Assembly: GCA_964502525.1 (NCBI GenBank)
Contig: CAZCXH010000025.1
Span: 1-41,295 of the forward strand
From: DATLYB01 sp964502525
GTDB taxonomy: Bacteria; Bacteroidota; Bacteroidia; Chitinophagales; CAIOSU01
Length of the DNA: 41,295 bases
Reading direction: 5' to 3'
In this document: positions 1 to 10,600 of the stretch, one piece after another
Layout of the letters: every line of letters starts with the position of its first letter
How positions within the stretch are numbered: position 1 is the stretch's first letter
Program-made: the position numbers and the translations under genes
The notes under the pieces: model-generated
Database searches by the model: none
Told to the model about the DNA's origin: nothing
Seen by the model: only the letters and a program-made list of their open reading frames with translations

Positions 1-57
1 CCCGAACTCAGTTGATAATCACAGATTTTCGTCCGGGTAAATCATATTTATCAGCAT

Positions 58-92
58 CATCTGCGTTCTATTCCTAATTTTAAACAGTCTCT
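58..92 (+). repeat. Intergenic repeat, copy 1 (inverted partner at 41244-41278)
   Basis: This 35-base stretch just downstream of the miaE-like gene is found again in reverse complement near the right end of the window, with 33 of 35 bases matching; the only difference is a CC/TT dinucleotide in the middle. It contains the CATCTGCG word also present in the 912-971 repeat, so it probably belongs to a dispersed intergenic family. No protein is encoded here. Function unknown. Confidence 0.7.
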
Positions 93-138
93 GAGATTTG
101 ATAACTTTTAAAAAGTTGTTAGCCTTGCTCCGCAAACT

Positions 139-729
139 CTAATGCAAAGCCGCCCTGAGTTTGAGCCCCTTCAGAATTTTTCCTTCCTCCATAACCAATT
201 GTGAGAGCCGCTTTTGAATAGCAGGCTCTTCAAAATAATGGCGCGCCATTTCGAGAAATACATTGCCGTGCTGCATTTCAGATTCATAGAGCTTGCGGTA
301 AAAATCCTTCAGGACACCGGGTTTCAGCGCTTCCTGCACCATGCGAAAACGCTCCGCCCCGCGGCATTCCACGATAGCGGCAATCAGCAGGCGGTCGAGA
401 AACCGCTCATCGCGTCCGGTGCGGGATAGCAGAATGAGCTGTTTTATATATAGGTCTTCTCTAATCTCGTGAGCGAGCCGCACCCCTCGTTTCTGCATGA
501 TGCGATAGACCAGTTGAAAATGCCGCAGCTCTTCCAGCGCTGTTGCAATCAACCGGGGAATGATTTCCGTGCGATCGGGATACTTGGCAACAAAGCTCAT
601 CGCCATAGCGGAAGCCTTGCGCTCGCAGTCGGCATGGTCCAGCAGGAATGAATTGAAATCATTCATTACGGCATCAACCCAGTTCTGACTGGTTTCAACG
701 GCAAGTTTTATTTCGGATTCCGCAGGCAT
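139..729 (-). CDS. miaE: tRNA-(ms2io6A)-hydroxylase-like protein (MiaE family)
   Basis: The product is 196 residues, close to the family norm, and has the ferritin-like di-iron layout: a first Glu in DCERKA (about residue 36), an EELRH motif (about 67-71), ECRGAERF (about 121-128) and a late ExxH in ESEMQH (about 150-155). MiaE uses O2 to hydroxylate the isopentenyl group of 2-methylthio-N6-isopentenyl-adenosine at tRNA position 37; it is a cytosolic tRNA-modification enzyme. The assignment rests on these spaced metal ligands and overall similarity. The gene stands alone, with repeat-bearing intergenic sequence on both sides. The ATG at 729 is the first in frame. On the minus strand a TAATTTTA element just upstream could be a weak -7 box. 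Confidence 0.85.
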   Translation of the reverse strand: MPAESEIKLAVETSQNWVDAVMNDFNSFLLDHADCERKASAMAMSFVAKYPDRTEIIPRLIATALEELRHFQLVYRIMQKRGVRLAHEIREDLYIKQLILLSRTGRDERFLDRLLIAAIVECRGAERFRMVQEALKPGVLKDFYRKLYESEMQHGNVFLEMARHYFEEPAIQKRLSQLVMEEGKILKGLKLRAALH

Positions 730-800
730 GGGAATTTTGCGGATAAAATTAGCGATGGCGGTTTATCCCGAAACAAGCGCAAAAAACGAACTGCGATCGG

Positions 801-826
801 TCCGAAGAACTCCCGACTCCTTCGGA
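801..826. repeat. Small hairpin in the 730-1011 intergenic region
   Basis: A perfect 7-bp inverted repeat (TCCGAAG / CTTCGGA) separated by 12 bases. Together with the repeat at 912-971 it accounts for most recognisable structure in the gap between miaE and pdxH. The short frames here look like translated repeat sequence rather than a gene. Confidence 0.4.
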
Positions 827-911
827 GGATATACCATCGGGCACTATTTAGTGCAACGTCAAGCCTGTTTTGTCGGTTTCTTTCGTTTCCTGTTTACCGA
901 TGGTACATCTT

Positions 912-971
912 CCGCAGATGACGCTGATTTTCGCTGATGAGACTATCTTCGCTTGTCTGCGTAATCTGCGG
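912..971. repeat. Intergenic inverted repeat upstream of pdxH
   Basis: The arms CCGCAGATGACGC (912-924) and GCGTAATCTGCGG (959-971) are inverted repeats matching at 12 of 13 positions, with related CGCTGAT words in the loop. The arms share the ATCTGCG word with the repeats at 58-92 and 41244-41278. It lies about 40 bases upstream of the pdxH start and could form a hairpin in RNA. Its role is unknown. Confidence 0.6.
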
Positions 972-1011
972 GAGATTGATTTTCATCCTATTTTAGCATG
1001 CAAAGAATAAT

Positions 1012-1617
1012 ATGAATCCGCTGACGGAAGACCGGGTTGAAAAACACCCTTATCTGCAGTTTGACAAATGGTTCAGGGAGGTTTTGAAAGCCGATTTCAA
1101 AGAACCCACTGCGGTTATTCTCGCCACAAGCACACGCAGCGGAAAGCCCGCGGCAAGAGCCGTGCTGATGAAAGAGTATAATAAAGAAGGGTTTGTGTTT
1201 TACACCAATTACAATAGCAGGAAGGGCAAGGCGCTCAGGGAAAACCCCAACGCAGCGTTGCTCTTCTATTGGGACCGGCTCGAACGGCAGGTTAGGATCG
1301 AAGGGAAGGTTGCGAAAGTGAGCAAGGAACAATCCGATGATTATTTCGACATCCGCCCGCGCGAGAGCCGCATCGGTGCGATAGCGTCACCGCAAAGCGA
1401 GGTGATTGAAGACCGGCACGTTTTGGAACGCAGGGTTGCCGAACTCGCCCAAAAGTTTGAAGCCGTTGAGAAAATTCCGCGTCCCGCGCATTGGGGAGGG
1501 TATATTTTGAAACCAACCTATTATGAATTCTGGCAGGGACAGCCTAACCGCCTGCATGACCGCATTGTTTATATTCTTTCTAAAGGTAATTGGAAAATAA
1601 AACGGCTCGCACCGTAG
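1012..1617 (+). CDS. pdxH: Pyridoxamine 5'-phosphate oxidase
   Basis: This 201-residue protein matches PdxH over its full length (family about 200-220 residues). It oxidises pyridoxamine- or pyridoxine-phosphate to pyridoxal 5'-phosphate with FMN and O2, the last step of vitamin B6 salvage and synthesis. Visible family features are the FMN-binding stretch RAVLMKEY (about 44-51) and FYTNYNSRKGKAL (about 57-69), RESRIGAIASPQSEV (about 110-124), and the C-terminal EFWQGQPNRLHDR signature (about 170-182) followed by the usual basic RLAP end. The ATG at 1012 gives the expected N-terminus with no extra extension. The gene is monocistronic by spacing: 134 bases separate it from the next start. Confidence 0.95.
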   Translation: MNPLTEDRVEKHPYLQFDKWFREVLKADFKEPTAVILATSTRSGKPAARAVLMKEYNKEGFVFYTNYNSRKGKALRENPNAALLFYWDRLERQVRIEGKVAKVSKEQSDDYFDIRPRESRIGAIASPQSEVIEDRHVLERRVAELAQKFEAVEKIPRPAHWGGYILKPTYYEFWQGQPNRLHDRIVYILSKGNWKIKRLAP

Positions 1618-1751
1618 ATTCCATAATGTGTTCATAGACAAGCCCTCTGGAGAGGGAAGGGGTGAGGCGATAAAAAGAGCAATTTTTAGAACTGCCCTTT
1701 AGATGAATTTTGACAGATGCCATCTTTTTAAAAGATAGCGTCTGTTCTGTC

Positions 1752-2993
1752 ATGCCAACCTACTTTGAAAAGCATCTTTTCAGGCCGGTGCGACTGCAGG
1801 AAAAACCGGCAGGTGATCTAAGCCTGATTGTTGTCATCCCCTGCCATAACGAGCCGAATGTTGTCGCCACTTTGAATTCTCTGAACGATTGCTCGTCATG
1901 TACCGGAACGGTTGAGGTGATCATTGCGCTTAACGGTGCCGCAAATTCTTCCGGAGCAATAAAATCCCAAAATGAAAATTCATTTCAGGAAATAATTTCA
2001 TGGCAGGCGAACCAGCGCGGCAGGCGCTTCAGGCTTTTCGTGCTGCGCGATGAAGATTTGCCGTCCAGGCATGCAGGCGTTGGTCTGGCAAGAAAAATCG
2101 GCATGGATGAAGCAGCCTGGCGGCTTGAAAGCATTGGGAAAAAAGATGGCGTGATAGTTTGCCTGGATGCAGACTGCGTGGTGGAACCGAATTACCTGAG
2201 CGCCATTGAAAAATATTTTTTGAATCATCCGTTGGCAAAAGCAGCCTCCATTTATTTCGAGCATCCCCTTGATATTTCCGACACAACCCTGAGGGAAGGC
2301 ATCATCAACTATGAGATTCATTTGAGATATTATATCCAGGGATTGAAATATGCCGGCTATCCGTTTGCCTGCCACGCGATAGGCTCCGGCATGTGCGTTC
2401 GCAGCAATGTTTACCAGCGCGCGGGCGGAATGAACAGGAGAAAAGCAGGCGAAGATTTTTACTTCCTTCACAAGATTATTCCGCTCGGTGGATTCGGGAC
2501 TATTAACAACACTACCGTTTATCCGTCACCGCGAATTTCAGACAGGGTGCCTTTCGGAACAGGCAGGGCGATGAAGGAATGGGCGGATAATCCGGCTGGT
2601 TTTACCACTTACAACATCAGGATTTTTGATGATCTGAAAATTTTCATGGAATCTGTTTCTTCATATTACAAGGCAAGCGGTGAAGAGGCGCGCAAATCCA
2701 CGGAAATGCTTCCGCTTCCGGTGAGGTCGTTTCTCGAATCAGCGGGATTTTTGGAAAAAATTGAGGAGGTCAATGCGCATACCGCAGGGATGAAAACTTT
2801 CATGCCACGCTGGTTTAATTGGATGGATGGATTCAGGATGCTGAAGATGATTCATTACATGAGGAATCATTTTTATCCCGATATGCGCGTTGAGGAAGCT
2901 GCCAATGAATTGCTGGCAAGGCTAAATGATCGGAATACCCGTGATATTGCAGGCCTGCTTAAGCTATACCGGGCAATGGATAAAACAGGCTGA
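1752..2993 (+). CDS. Glycosyltransferase family 2 protein
   Basis: A GT-A fold glycosyltransferase of 413 residues from the ATG at 1752. The frame is open upstream to a TTG at 1710, but the ATG gives a natural start. The N-terminal part has the family opening IVVIPCHNEPN, a metal-binding DAD motif in VCLDADCVVEPN (about residues 135-146 of this start), and a later GEDFYFLHK segment typical of the acceptor/catalytic region. It would transfer a sugar from a nucleotide-sugar donor; substrate and product cannot be read from the sequence. I see no transmembrane helix or signal peptide, so it is probably cytosolic or peripheral. The last 140 or so residues are not recognisable. It converges on the bTHX gene with 4 bases between stop codons. 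Confidence 0.85.
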   Translation: MPTYFEKHLFRPVRLQEKPAGDLSLIVVIPCHNEPNVVATLNSLNDCSSCTGTVEVIIALNGAANSSGAIKSQNENSFQEIISWQANQRGRRFRLFVLRDEDLPSRHAGVGLARKIGMDEAAWRLESIGKKDGVIVCLDADCVVEPNYLSAIEKYFLNHPLAKAASIYFEHPLDISDTTLREGIINYEIHLRYYIQGLKYAGYPFACHAIGSGMCVRSNVYQRAGGMNRRKAGEDFYFLHKIIPLGGFGTINNTTVYPSPRISDRVPFGTGRAMKEWADNPAGFTTYNIRIFDDLKIFMESVSSYYKASGEEARKSTEMLPLPVRSFLESAGFLEKIEEVNAHTAGMKTFMPRWFNWMDGFRMLKMIHYMRNHFYPDMRVEEAANELLARLNDRNTRDIAGLLKLYRAMDKTG

Positions 2994-2997
2994 CAGC

Positions 2998-3198
2998 CTA
3001 CTCAGCCGGTGCGCTTTCCCCTTCTTTTTTCTTTTTAGAGCGCGCTGCTTTTTTCACAGGTTCTGCGCTTTTCCCGGCAACACCGCTTGGCGCGGCTACC
3101 GGTGCGCTATGTTTCTTTTTTAATTTATGCGGTCGCGAATTTCCAAAGGAGCCTTTGAATATTTTACCCTTTCTTGATCTTTTATCTCCCTTACCCAT
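2998..3198 (-). CDS. 30S ribosomal protein bTHX with long C-terminal tail
   Basis: The first 25 residues (MGKGDKRSRKGK, then GSFGNSRPHK) are the bTHX (Thx) signature, a small very basic peptide that sits in a cavity of the 30S head and was first described in Thermus. The Thermus protein is only about 26-27 residues; here the ORF runs to 66, adding an Ala/Pro/Lys-rich tail (about 27-66) with two lysine clusters and an acidic end. This tail is low-complexity and likely disordered. The gene is followed on the same strand by nothing; it converges with the glycosyltransferase gene. A terminator hairpin lies between it and the HU gene upstream, so the two are probably separate transcription units. 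Confidence 0.85.
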   Translation of the reverse strand: MGKGDKRSRKGKIFKGSFGNSRPHKLKKKHSAPVAAPSGVAGKSAEPVKKAARSKKKKEGESAPAE

Positions 3199-3251
3199 GT
3201 TTTGTTTTTTTTGTGGCGCTAAGTTAAAAAGATTATGACACGGCTGTAAAC

Positions 3252-3286
3252 AAAAAGAGCAAGGAATTTGAACCTTGCTCTTTTTT
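3252..3286. terminator. Rho-independent terminator after the HU gene
   Basis: A 13-bp perfect stem (A5-GAGCAAGG paired with CCTTGCTC-T5) closes an 8-base loop, with A-runs on one side and T-runs on the other. Read on the minus strand it lies 20 bases past the HU stop codon and ends in a U-tract, as an intrinsic terminator should; the symmetry would also allow termination on the plus strand. Confidence 0.9.
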
Positions 3287-3305
3287 GTTTCAGTCGGTTG
3301 TCAGT

Positions 3306-3575
3306 TTAAACAGCGCTGGCGAATTCTTTTCCGGCTTTGAATTTCACAACCTTCTTTGCAGGAATCTTGATGGAGGCTCCTGTTTGAGGATTGCGTCCGG
3401 TTCTGGCAGCTCTCTTGGCAACGCCAAAAGTGCCGAAGCCTACCAACGTAACCTTGTCGCCTTTCTTGAGGCTCTTTACTACGTTGTTCAATACTGAATC
3501 AAGCACCTTGCCGGCCTGAGCTTTGCTCAAACGCGCATCGGTGGCAACTTTGCTGATTAAATCTCCTTTGTTCAT
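3306..3575 (-). CDS. hup: HU family DNA-binding protein
   Basis: An 89-residue histone-like protein, the standard HU length. It has the N-terminal MNKGDLISKVA helix, the VTLVGFGTFGV core strand segment (about 42-52), the RTGRNPQTGASIKIPA beta-arm (about 58-73) that wraps the DNA minor groove, and the closing KVVKFKAGKEF. HU dimers bend and compact DNA in the nucleoid. The gene has its own consensus promoter and its own terminator, so it is a stand-alone, probably highly expressed unit. Whether the encoded form is HU or the related IHF cannot be fixed by sequence alone, but the lone subunit favours HU. Confidence 0.95.
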   Translation of the reverse strand: MNKGDLISKVATDARLSKAQAGKVLDSVLNNVVKSLKKGDKVTLVGFGTFGVAKRAARTGRNPQTGASIKIPAKKVVKFKAGKEFASAV

Positions 3576-3618
3576 GGTGAAGAGTTTTTAATGGGTTAAG
3601 AAAATGTTTTGGTTGGGG

Positions 3619-3649
3619 CAAATATAGAGAGGGGAATAAGATTTCCAAA
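3619..3649 (-). promoter_or_regulatory. Bacteroidota-type promoter of the HU gene
   Basis: On the minus strand the sequence reads TTTG (3649-3646), 19 bases, then TATATTTG (3626-3619). This matches the Bacteroidota housekeeping sigma consensus TTTG-N19..21-TAnnTTTG at every defined base and at the right spacing. Transcription would begin near 3612, giving a leader of about 37 bases. Confidence 0.85.
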
Positions 3650-3864
3650 TTTCCCCATCGTTACGCAAATGTTGATAACTAAGGGTTTTAAAAAGATTAT
3701 CTATTATTAACAAGCGTTTTTCATTGCCTTGCAAATTTTTAGATAAGCTGCTGTTAGTCCGGAAGTATTCATATTGTGTGGATATTTAGTTCATTTTTCT
3801 CAGAGGGGAACTGCCGTAAAATCCTTTTGAATCAAAGGTTTCAGCTTATGCCTGCGTTTTTTCC

Positions 3865-3897
3865 TGTGCAAATTTCCATCCTGATCCATTAATTTTG
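3865..3897 (+). promoter_or_regulatory. Candidate promoter of the Crp/Fnr-type regulator
   Basis: TAATTTTG at 3890-3897 is a full match to the -7 consensus TAnnTTTG. A TGTG at 3865-3868 (three of four bases of the -33 box) lies 21 bases upstream. A start near 3904 would leave about 35 bases of leader before the ATG at 3939. The rest of 3661-3864 is AT-rich and shows nothing else I can name. Confidence 0.55.
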
Positions 3898-3938
3898 ATT
3901 GTACTAATTTTCAACAGAGAAAATTTATTTCCATTCCG

Positions 3939-4532
3939 ATGAGTGACACAAGCAAAATCGCGCTGAAGGTTTTTTTCAACCAGATAGTCCAACTCACCGA
4001 TAAGGAATTTGACGACATCGCCAAATATTTCAAACCGGTGAAGTTGAAGGAAGGAGCCTTCTTTGTCGAGGAGGGAGAAGTATGTAACAAAATAGCTTTC
4101 ATCCGCGAGGGGTTCATGCGCTCCTACTATGAGATCAATGATGAAATGGAAGTGACGAAATACATCCAGCCGAGGCATACGCTCATCACTGCATTCTCAA
4201 GTTTCAATTCGAAACAGCCGTCAAAAGAATATATCCAGGCATTAAGCGAATGCGACCTGTGGGTGATAGATTATGAAAGCATGCAGAAACTCTATGCGAA
4301 ATATCCCAAATGGCAGGAGCTCGGACGGCTGATCATGGAGCAGATTTACGAATATTTGGAAAAACGCATTTTATCGTTCCTCTCCCAAAGCGCTGAAGAG
4401 CGTTACCGCTCCCTGGTGCAGGAAAATCCAAAGCTGATACAGGATGTACCATTGAGATACATTGCCTCGATGCTTGGCATCACGCCAGAAACACTTTCGA
4501 GGATCAGGCAGAAGGTGAACCAGCCGGTTTAG
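3939..4532 (+). CDS. Crp/Fnr family transcriptional regulator
   Basis: A 197-residue protein with an N-terminal cyclic-nucleotide-binding-like beta barrel (about residues 20-115; LKEGAFFVEEGEVCNKIAF is the typical barrel start) and a C-terminal winged helix-turn-helix whose recognition region reads IASMLGITPETLSRIRQKV (about 175-193). Between them is the dimerisation helix. Members of this branch are common in Bacteroidota, are usually not true cAMP sensors, and lack the Fnr-type cysteine cluster; none is seen here. The ligand and target genes are unknown. The next gene, the large PKD protein, begins 74 bases downstream on the same strand, so the regulator could control or be co-transcribed with it, but this is inference. 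Confidence 0.9.
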   Translation: MSDTSKIALKVFFNQIVQLTDKEFDDIAKYFKPVKLKEGAFFVEEGEVCNKIAFIREGFMRSYYEINDEMEVTKYIQPRHTLITAFSSFNSKQPSKEYIQALSECDLWVIDYESMQKLYAKYPKWQELGRLIMEQIYEYLEKRILSFLSQSAEERYRSLVQENPKLIQDVPLRYIASMLGITPETLSRIRQKVNQPV

Positions 4533-4606
4533 TAGAATTTTCCCCTCAAAAAAATTCCTGAAAAATTTGCAATAAAATGATAACTTGAGGTGTTACAGCA
4601 TTACCT

Positions 4607-7600
4607 ATGCCAACCGTCCTCAAGAAATCCCTGCTGGTCCTGATATTGTCAGGGTCAACAGTTGGCGGTTCCTTCGCTCAGCTTTCCGCCAATTTCACTT
4701 ACCAAATAGCCTGCGATCGCACGGTAACATTCACTAACAGCTCAAGCGGCTTCACAACAACGAATTGGGATTTTGGCGATGCAAATACATCATCAGCAGC
4801 CAATCCTTCGCATCAGTACGCAACTTCCGGCAGCTTCACCGTCATACTGACAGTAAGCAACGGTGTGCTCGCCTCCAGCGCCTCGCAATCCGTTACGGTG
4901 CACGATACTCCGGGGCAAGCCATCACGGGCAGCCTTTCGGTTTGCGCCAACGGGCAGGAAACATACAGCGTAGCAAGCAGCGGTAATAACTATGTGTGGA
5001 ACGTTTCTGGCGGTGGCATTCTCAGCGGACAGGGAACTCCGACAGTCAATATTCAATGGCTTACCAGCGGAACAGGAACGGTGCAGGTAACGGAAACCAA
5101 CGCCATCGGCTGTTCAACAACCACAACGGCAAACGTAACAATCCATCCTCTTCCCACCCCGTTTATCCCCGGTTCGGCTGATTCATCAGGCGGCACCACG
5201 CAGGATAGGATTGAAGCTTGTTTCGATGACTTTAAAACATATTCGATAATTGCGCCAACGGCAGGCAGTACCTATTTATGGGAGATTACAGGCGGAACAA
5301 TTATCGGGAGCAATACCGCAGACAGCGTTGTGGTGCACTGGGACACCGAAGGAGAAGGTCTTATTAAAATTACCGAAACCAATTCATTTGGATGCACCGG
5401 TTCGGGTGATTATCGGATCACCGTAAAACCATCGCCCATTGCAAATTTCACCACCGAAGATGTTTGCCTTGGCAGCGAGGCGGTTTTCACCGACCAATCC
5501 ACGGGCAATCCCGTGATGTGGCATTGGGATTTTGGCGATGGAAGCAATTCGCAAATTCAATTTCCCACTCATATTTATGCTGCTCCGGGCGCTTACGATG
5601 TCACGTTGATTGTATCGGCCTCACCGCTTTATTTCAATCCTCCTTTCTATTCCACCGAAGCCTGCACCGATGATACCACCATCAGCATCAGCGTTGACCA
5701 AAATCCGGGGTTGCCGCTGATATGCCCGGGCACCGCTTGCGCTGGCGATGAGCAAACATATACCACTACTGCCGTAGCCGGGGCAACCTATGACTGGACG
5801 GTAACAGGAGGAACAATTACATCCGGTGGCGGACCTGCTGATAATGAAATCACCGTCCTGTGGGGCAGCGTGTCTCCCGGAATCATTTCGCTGCAGCAAA
5901 CCGGTGGGACGGGATCCTATTGCGCCCTTCCATCCATTACAGAAATACCTATTGTTTCATCCAGCCCTCAAATTAATGGACCTGGCGTTGCCTGTCAGTA
6001 CAGCACCATAGTTTATGAAGCCCCTTTGCTGCCTGGTGCCGTTTATAGCTGGACGGTGACTGGCGCCACCCTTAATTACGGACAAGGCACCAACAGCATC
6101 AGCGTTTATTTTAATACCGCTGGAACGAAAACTATTGCCGTGGATGTCTTCCACGACCTTGCCAACTGCGGAGGTCAGGCGACCAAAACGGTGCAGGTAG
6201 CGAACCCGTTTTATTTCTATGCGAACAGCGCCTGCGCCAATACGAGCCAGAACTACAGCGTGTCAGGAACTCCCAGCCCCACGGGATTCACAACCTGGAA
6301 CTGGACGGTGACAGGCGGAACAATCACATCAGGGCAGGGAACCGGCACGGTCACTATTCAATGGGGCAGCGGCACCGTTGGTGAAATAACGGTTGATGCC
6401 CCGGCCGGAGTTTACTGCAACAGCCGTGAAAAACGAACCGTAACAATCGTGCCCCCTCCTCCTCCCGCACCTTTGACAGGAGCGTTGAATGTGTGCGCAT
6501 CCTCGTCAGTCACCTATTTGGTTCCGGAAGGATATTACAACACGTGGACGGTGACCGGAGGAACTGTAACAAGCGGGGGAACGGGGAAAAGCTACGCCAC
6601 CATTCAATGGGGAACGGGCGCAACGGGGCAAATCACCCTCAAGCAGGAAGATAACACGGTTTATCCTACCTGCCCCACCACCACCACTTTTGCAGTGACG
6701 CTTACAGGCAACAATCCCGTTGCTATCGGAGGTCCGGTTACGGTGTGCTCCAATTCAACGGCAACCTACACCGCATCCACGCCTTTGGGAGCACAAAACC
6801 GTTGGGAAGTAACGGGTGGAACCATCCTGTCAGGGACGGGTACCAACAGCATCACTGTTCGATGGGGGACAGGTCTTTTCGGCACGGTGAGCGTCACCGA
6901 ACAGATATGCAATAATGCCGATATCCTGACTGTGGAAATCATTACGCCCGAAGCGCCTGTGATTGCCACCGCTGACCTGACGTGCAGCGGCAGCAGCGTC
7001 ACGCTGTTTTTGCCCGGTGATTATGCAAGCCAGGCATGGAGCAACGGCAGCGTTGATACGTTTGCCAGCATCACTTCAGCAGGAACTTACTCCGTTACGG
7101 CAACGGATATTTTCGGATGTTCAGCCATGGCTTCCGTAACGGTGGGTGCCATTCCGCGGTTACCCGTTCCGGTGGCTTCGATCGCGGGAGCAGGCGCCCC
7201 CGTGAACCCGTTTTCCGCGCTGAGGCTCACCGCATATCCAGCGGATCATGGCTATCTGTGGTCTAACGGATCCAATAACCAGAGCACCTTTGTGACAGCG
7301 GCAGGCACCTACCGCGTTACCGTCACCAACGAATATGGCTGCACGGACGATGAATCAGTAGTGGTCACCTCGCAGGGCGGGGGATTGGACGGAGGAGGGG
7401 GATCGTGTCCGGGCGGAGGCAGCGGATCTCCGTGTGCCGGGTTGACGCCCTCGTTCACCAATACCAATTGTAATCCGGTTCAGTTTACCAACACCACCAA
7501 TCCGCCCGCTGCCGCCTACTTCTGGAATTTCGGAAACGGCAGCTATTCATGGGATGAAAATCCGGTTCATGTCTTTGCGGCTACGGGCAATTATAATGTG

Positions 7601-10600
7601 ACGCTTTGGGCTACCGATGGAAGCGGCTGCTGGAGCTACACAACGATGACGGTGACCTTGAATTCATTTCTCACGGCAGGCTTCAATTTCAGCGGATGCC
7701 CGGGCCAGCCCGTGCAGTTTACGGATGTATCTTCAAGCGCCCTGCCCATCACAGGATGGCAATGGGATTTTGACGATGCATCACCGGTTTCCACGTTGCA
7801 AAACCCAGCGCATCTGTTTTCTCCGGGCAATTATTTAGTGGAGTTCACCATCACCGATGGAATTTGTTCCGACACATTCCTTGATACCGTGGTGACTCAC
7901 CAACTGGATGCAACATTCAGCTACCAGGAAGCATGCCTGGGCATGTCCACGCTTTTCATGGACAATACTTCCTACGCTCCGTCACGCTCGGTGGTGAGAT
8001 GGCGCTGGGATTTCGGGGACGGCACAACTGCCAACCGTAAAAATCCGGCTCACAGGTATAACGCAGCAGGGAGCTACAACGTGACGCTCACAGTAACAGA
8101 CATGAAAGGGTGCAGCGCCTCAACGACAACTACGGTCAACGTGCTTCAGTTCACTGCCGGCAACATGAGTTACACGGGGACCACTACATTTTGTCATGGA
8201 GACAGTTTGATGCTGACCGCCCCGTCCGGAGCCGGATATGCCTACCGTTGGTCAACAGGAGTCACCACGCAAAGCATCTCTGCCAAACAAACAGGGGCAT
8301 ACTATGTAGTTGTCACAGAGCCTGCCGGATGCAAGGACACCGTGGGTCCTGTTTCAATTTTGGTTTATCCGCCTCCGTTCGCTTACATCACGGCTAATGG
8401 TCCCGTGAAGTTCTGCGACCAGGCTAACTACACTACCCTTGCAGCCAACCCGGGCGGCACGGGTTTCACGTATCAATGGTTTCATGACGGAGCGCCTATC
8501 GGCACATCTCAGTCGCAATGGGTTTATGAAATGGCAAACAGCGGAGACTATACCGTGGTGGTAGCTGATAATCACGGTTGCAGGGATACCTCCTCAGCGC
8601 TGACCGTTGAGATTTATCCCAACCCGCCTTATTTCAGTGTCAGCGCATCAGGCCCGCTGCAATTTTGCCAGGGGGGTAGCGTTACCCTGAGCGCGCCTGC
8701 GGGCTACAGCTATGAATGGACCAACGGAAGTTCTTCGATAAGTACAACGGTATTCACCAGCGGACGCCACCAGGTAACCATCACCGATGCCAACGGATGC
8801 AAACGATCATCAGGAGGAAATGTAGATGTGAAACCATTGCCGGATATGCGCCTTGTTCCTTATGGGTGCTATGACATCTGCCTCTCTGACAGTAGCAGGG
8901 CGCATGCGCCACCGAACATGAGCAGTTACGCGTGGTCAACAGGAGCCACTACACCGAGCATCGTGATAAGGGCGGCAGGAACCTACAGCGTGACCGCGGT
9001 AAACAGTTTCGGATGCAGCAATTCATCCGGCAACCTTTACATCTCCACCACCAACTTCCTTGGCATTGACATCGGCAATGACACCACCTTCTGCGAGGGA
9101 GGCTCCGTTACTTTTGATGCGGGCGCAGGGTTTACCTCTTATTCATGGCATGATGCCAGCACGGGAGCTACTTTCACGGCAGATGCAACCGGGATTTATT
9201 TTGTGAATGTTACTGATTCAAACGGCTGCCAGGGTGGCGATACTGCTGCGGTTGTTGTGTTTCCCAATCCCGTTGTAAATCTTGATGATACGCTCATCTG
9301 TACTGCGTCAAATTATGTACTCGATGCGGGCGCAGGGTATGGTTCCTACTTATGGAATGATTTCACAACCAATCAGACTTTCATGGTTTCTGCCACCGGA
9401 AACTACAGAGTAACGGTTGAAGATTCCTATGGATGTTCGGGAACCGATGATGCGGACATCACATTTTCCCCAGCCGGATCGGGAGTTGATATCGGCAATG
9501 ACACGACATTCTGCGAGGGAGGATCCGTTACTTTCGATGCAGGCGCAGGGTTTACCTCTTATTCATGGCATGATGCCAGCACGGGAGCAACTTTCACGGC
9601 AGATGCAACAGGAACTTATTTTGTGAATGTTACTGATTCAAACGGCTGCCAGGGTGGCGACACCGCTGCGGTTGTTGTGTTTCCCAATCCGGTTATAAAT
9701 CTCACAGACACGCTCATCTGCGCTGCGTCAAATTATGTTCTCGATGCTGGCGCAGGGTTTGATTCCTACTTGTGGAATGATTTCACAACCAATCAGACTT
9801 TGATAGTTTCCGCCACCGGAAACTACAGCGTAACTGTTGAAGATTCCTATGGATGTTCGGGAACTGACGATGCCTCCGTTACCTTGTCGCCAACAGGGGC
9901 GGGAGTTGATCTCGGCAATGACGTTTCATTTTGCGATGGAGGCACGGTGACCTTCGATGCAGGAGCCGGATTTGACAATTATCTCTGGCAGGACGGCACC
10001 ACGACAACGCAAACATTCACTGCGGCAGTTTCGGGCACCTACATTGTTATTGTCTCTGATACTTTTGGCTGTTCTGCAAGAGATACGGCAGAGCTGACGG
10101 TGCATCCAAATCCCGTTGTGGATTTGCGGGATACTGCCGTGTGCGAAATCATCAACATTGTTTTGGATGCGGGGGCGGGCTTCACCTACCGGTGGAATGA
10201 TAATTCCGCTGGTCAAACCCTGGCGGTGACCGCGCCTGGCGCTTACAGCGTTACCATCACTGACGGCAACGGATGTACTGCCTATGACAATGCCGGCATC
10301 AGCCTCTCCTCTTCCTCCGCTCCGCTTATGGCAAGCGCATCAGTTGCATCCATCTGTGCCGGAGAAAGCGTCCAGCTATCGGCAACAGGCGGCACTTCAT
10401 ACAACTGGTCGCCACCTGCAACATTGGATAATGCTTCTGTCAGCAACCCGGTGGCTGCCCCGCTTTCCACCACCACTTATATTGTTTCTTCCAATGATAC
10501 ATTTGGCTGCATGAAAGGCGACACCATTACCATCAGCGTCCTTCCTGTGTTTACGGCCGCAATGGATTCGGCAAAACAAATTTGTCATGGTGAAAACGTT

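Noticed and set aside
728..937. Open frame of 69 codons upstream of pdxH
   Set aside because: It runs through the repeat-rich intergenic region with hairpin words and has no protein-like features.
1710..1751. Longer glycosyltransferase start at a TTG (1710)
   Set aside because: The extension of 14 residues shows no family similarity and an ATG at 1752 gives a normal N-terminus.
4533..4606. Consensus promoter directly upstream of the PKD-protein gene
   Set aside because: TTTG and TAACTTGA are present but only about 11 bases apart, too close for the Bacteroidota promoter spacing.
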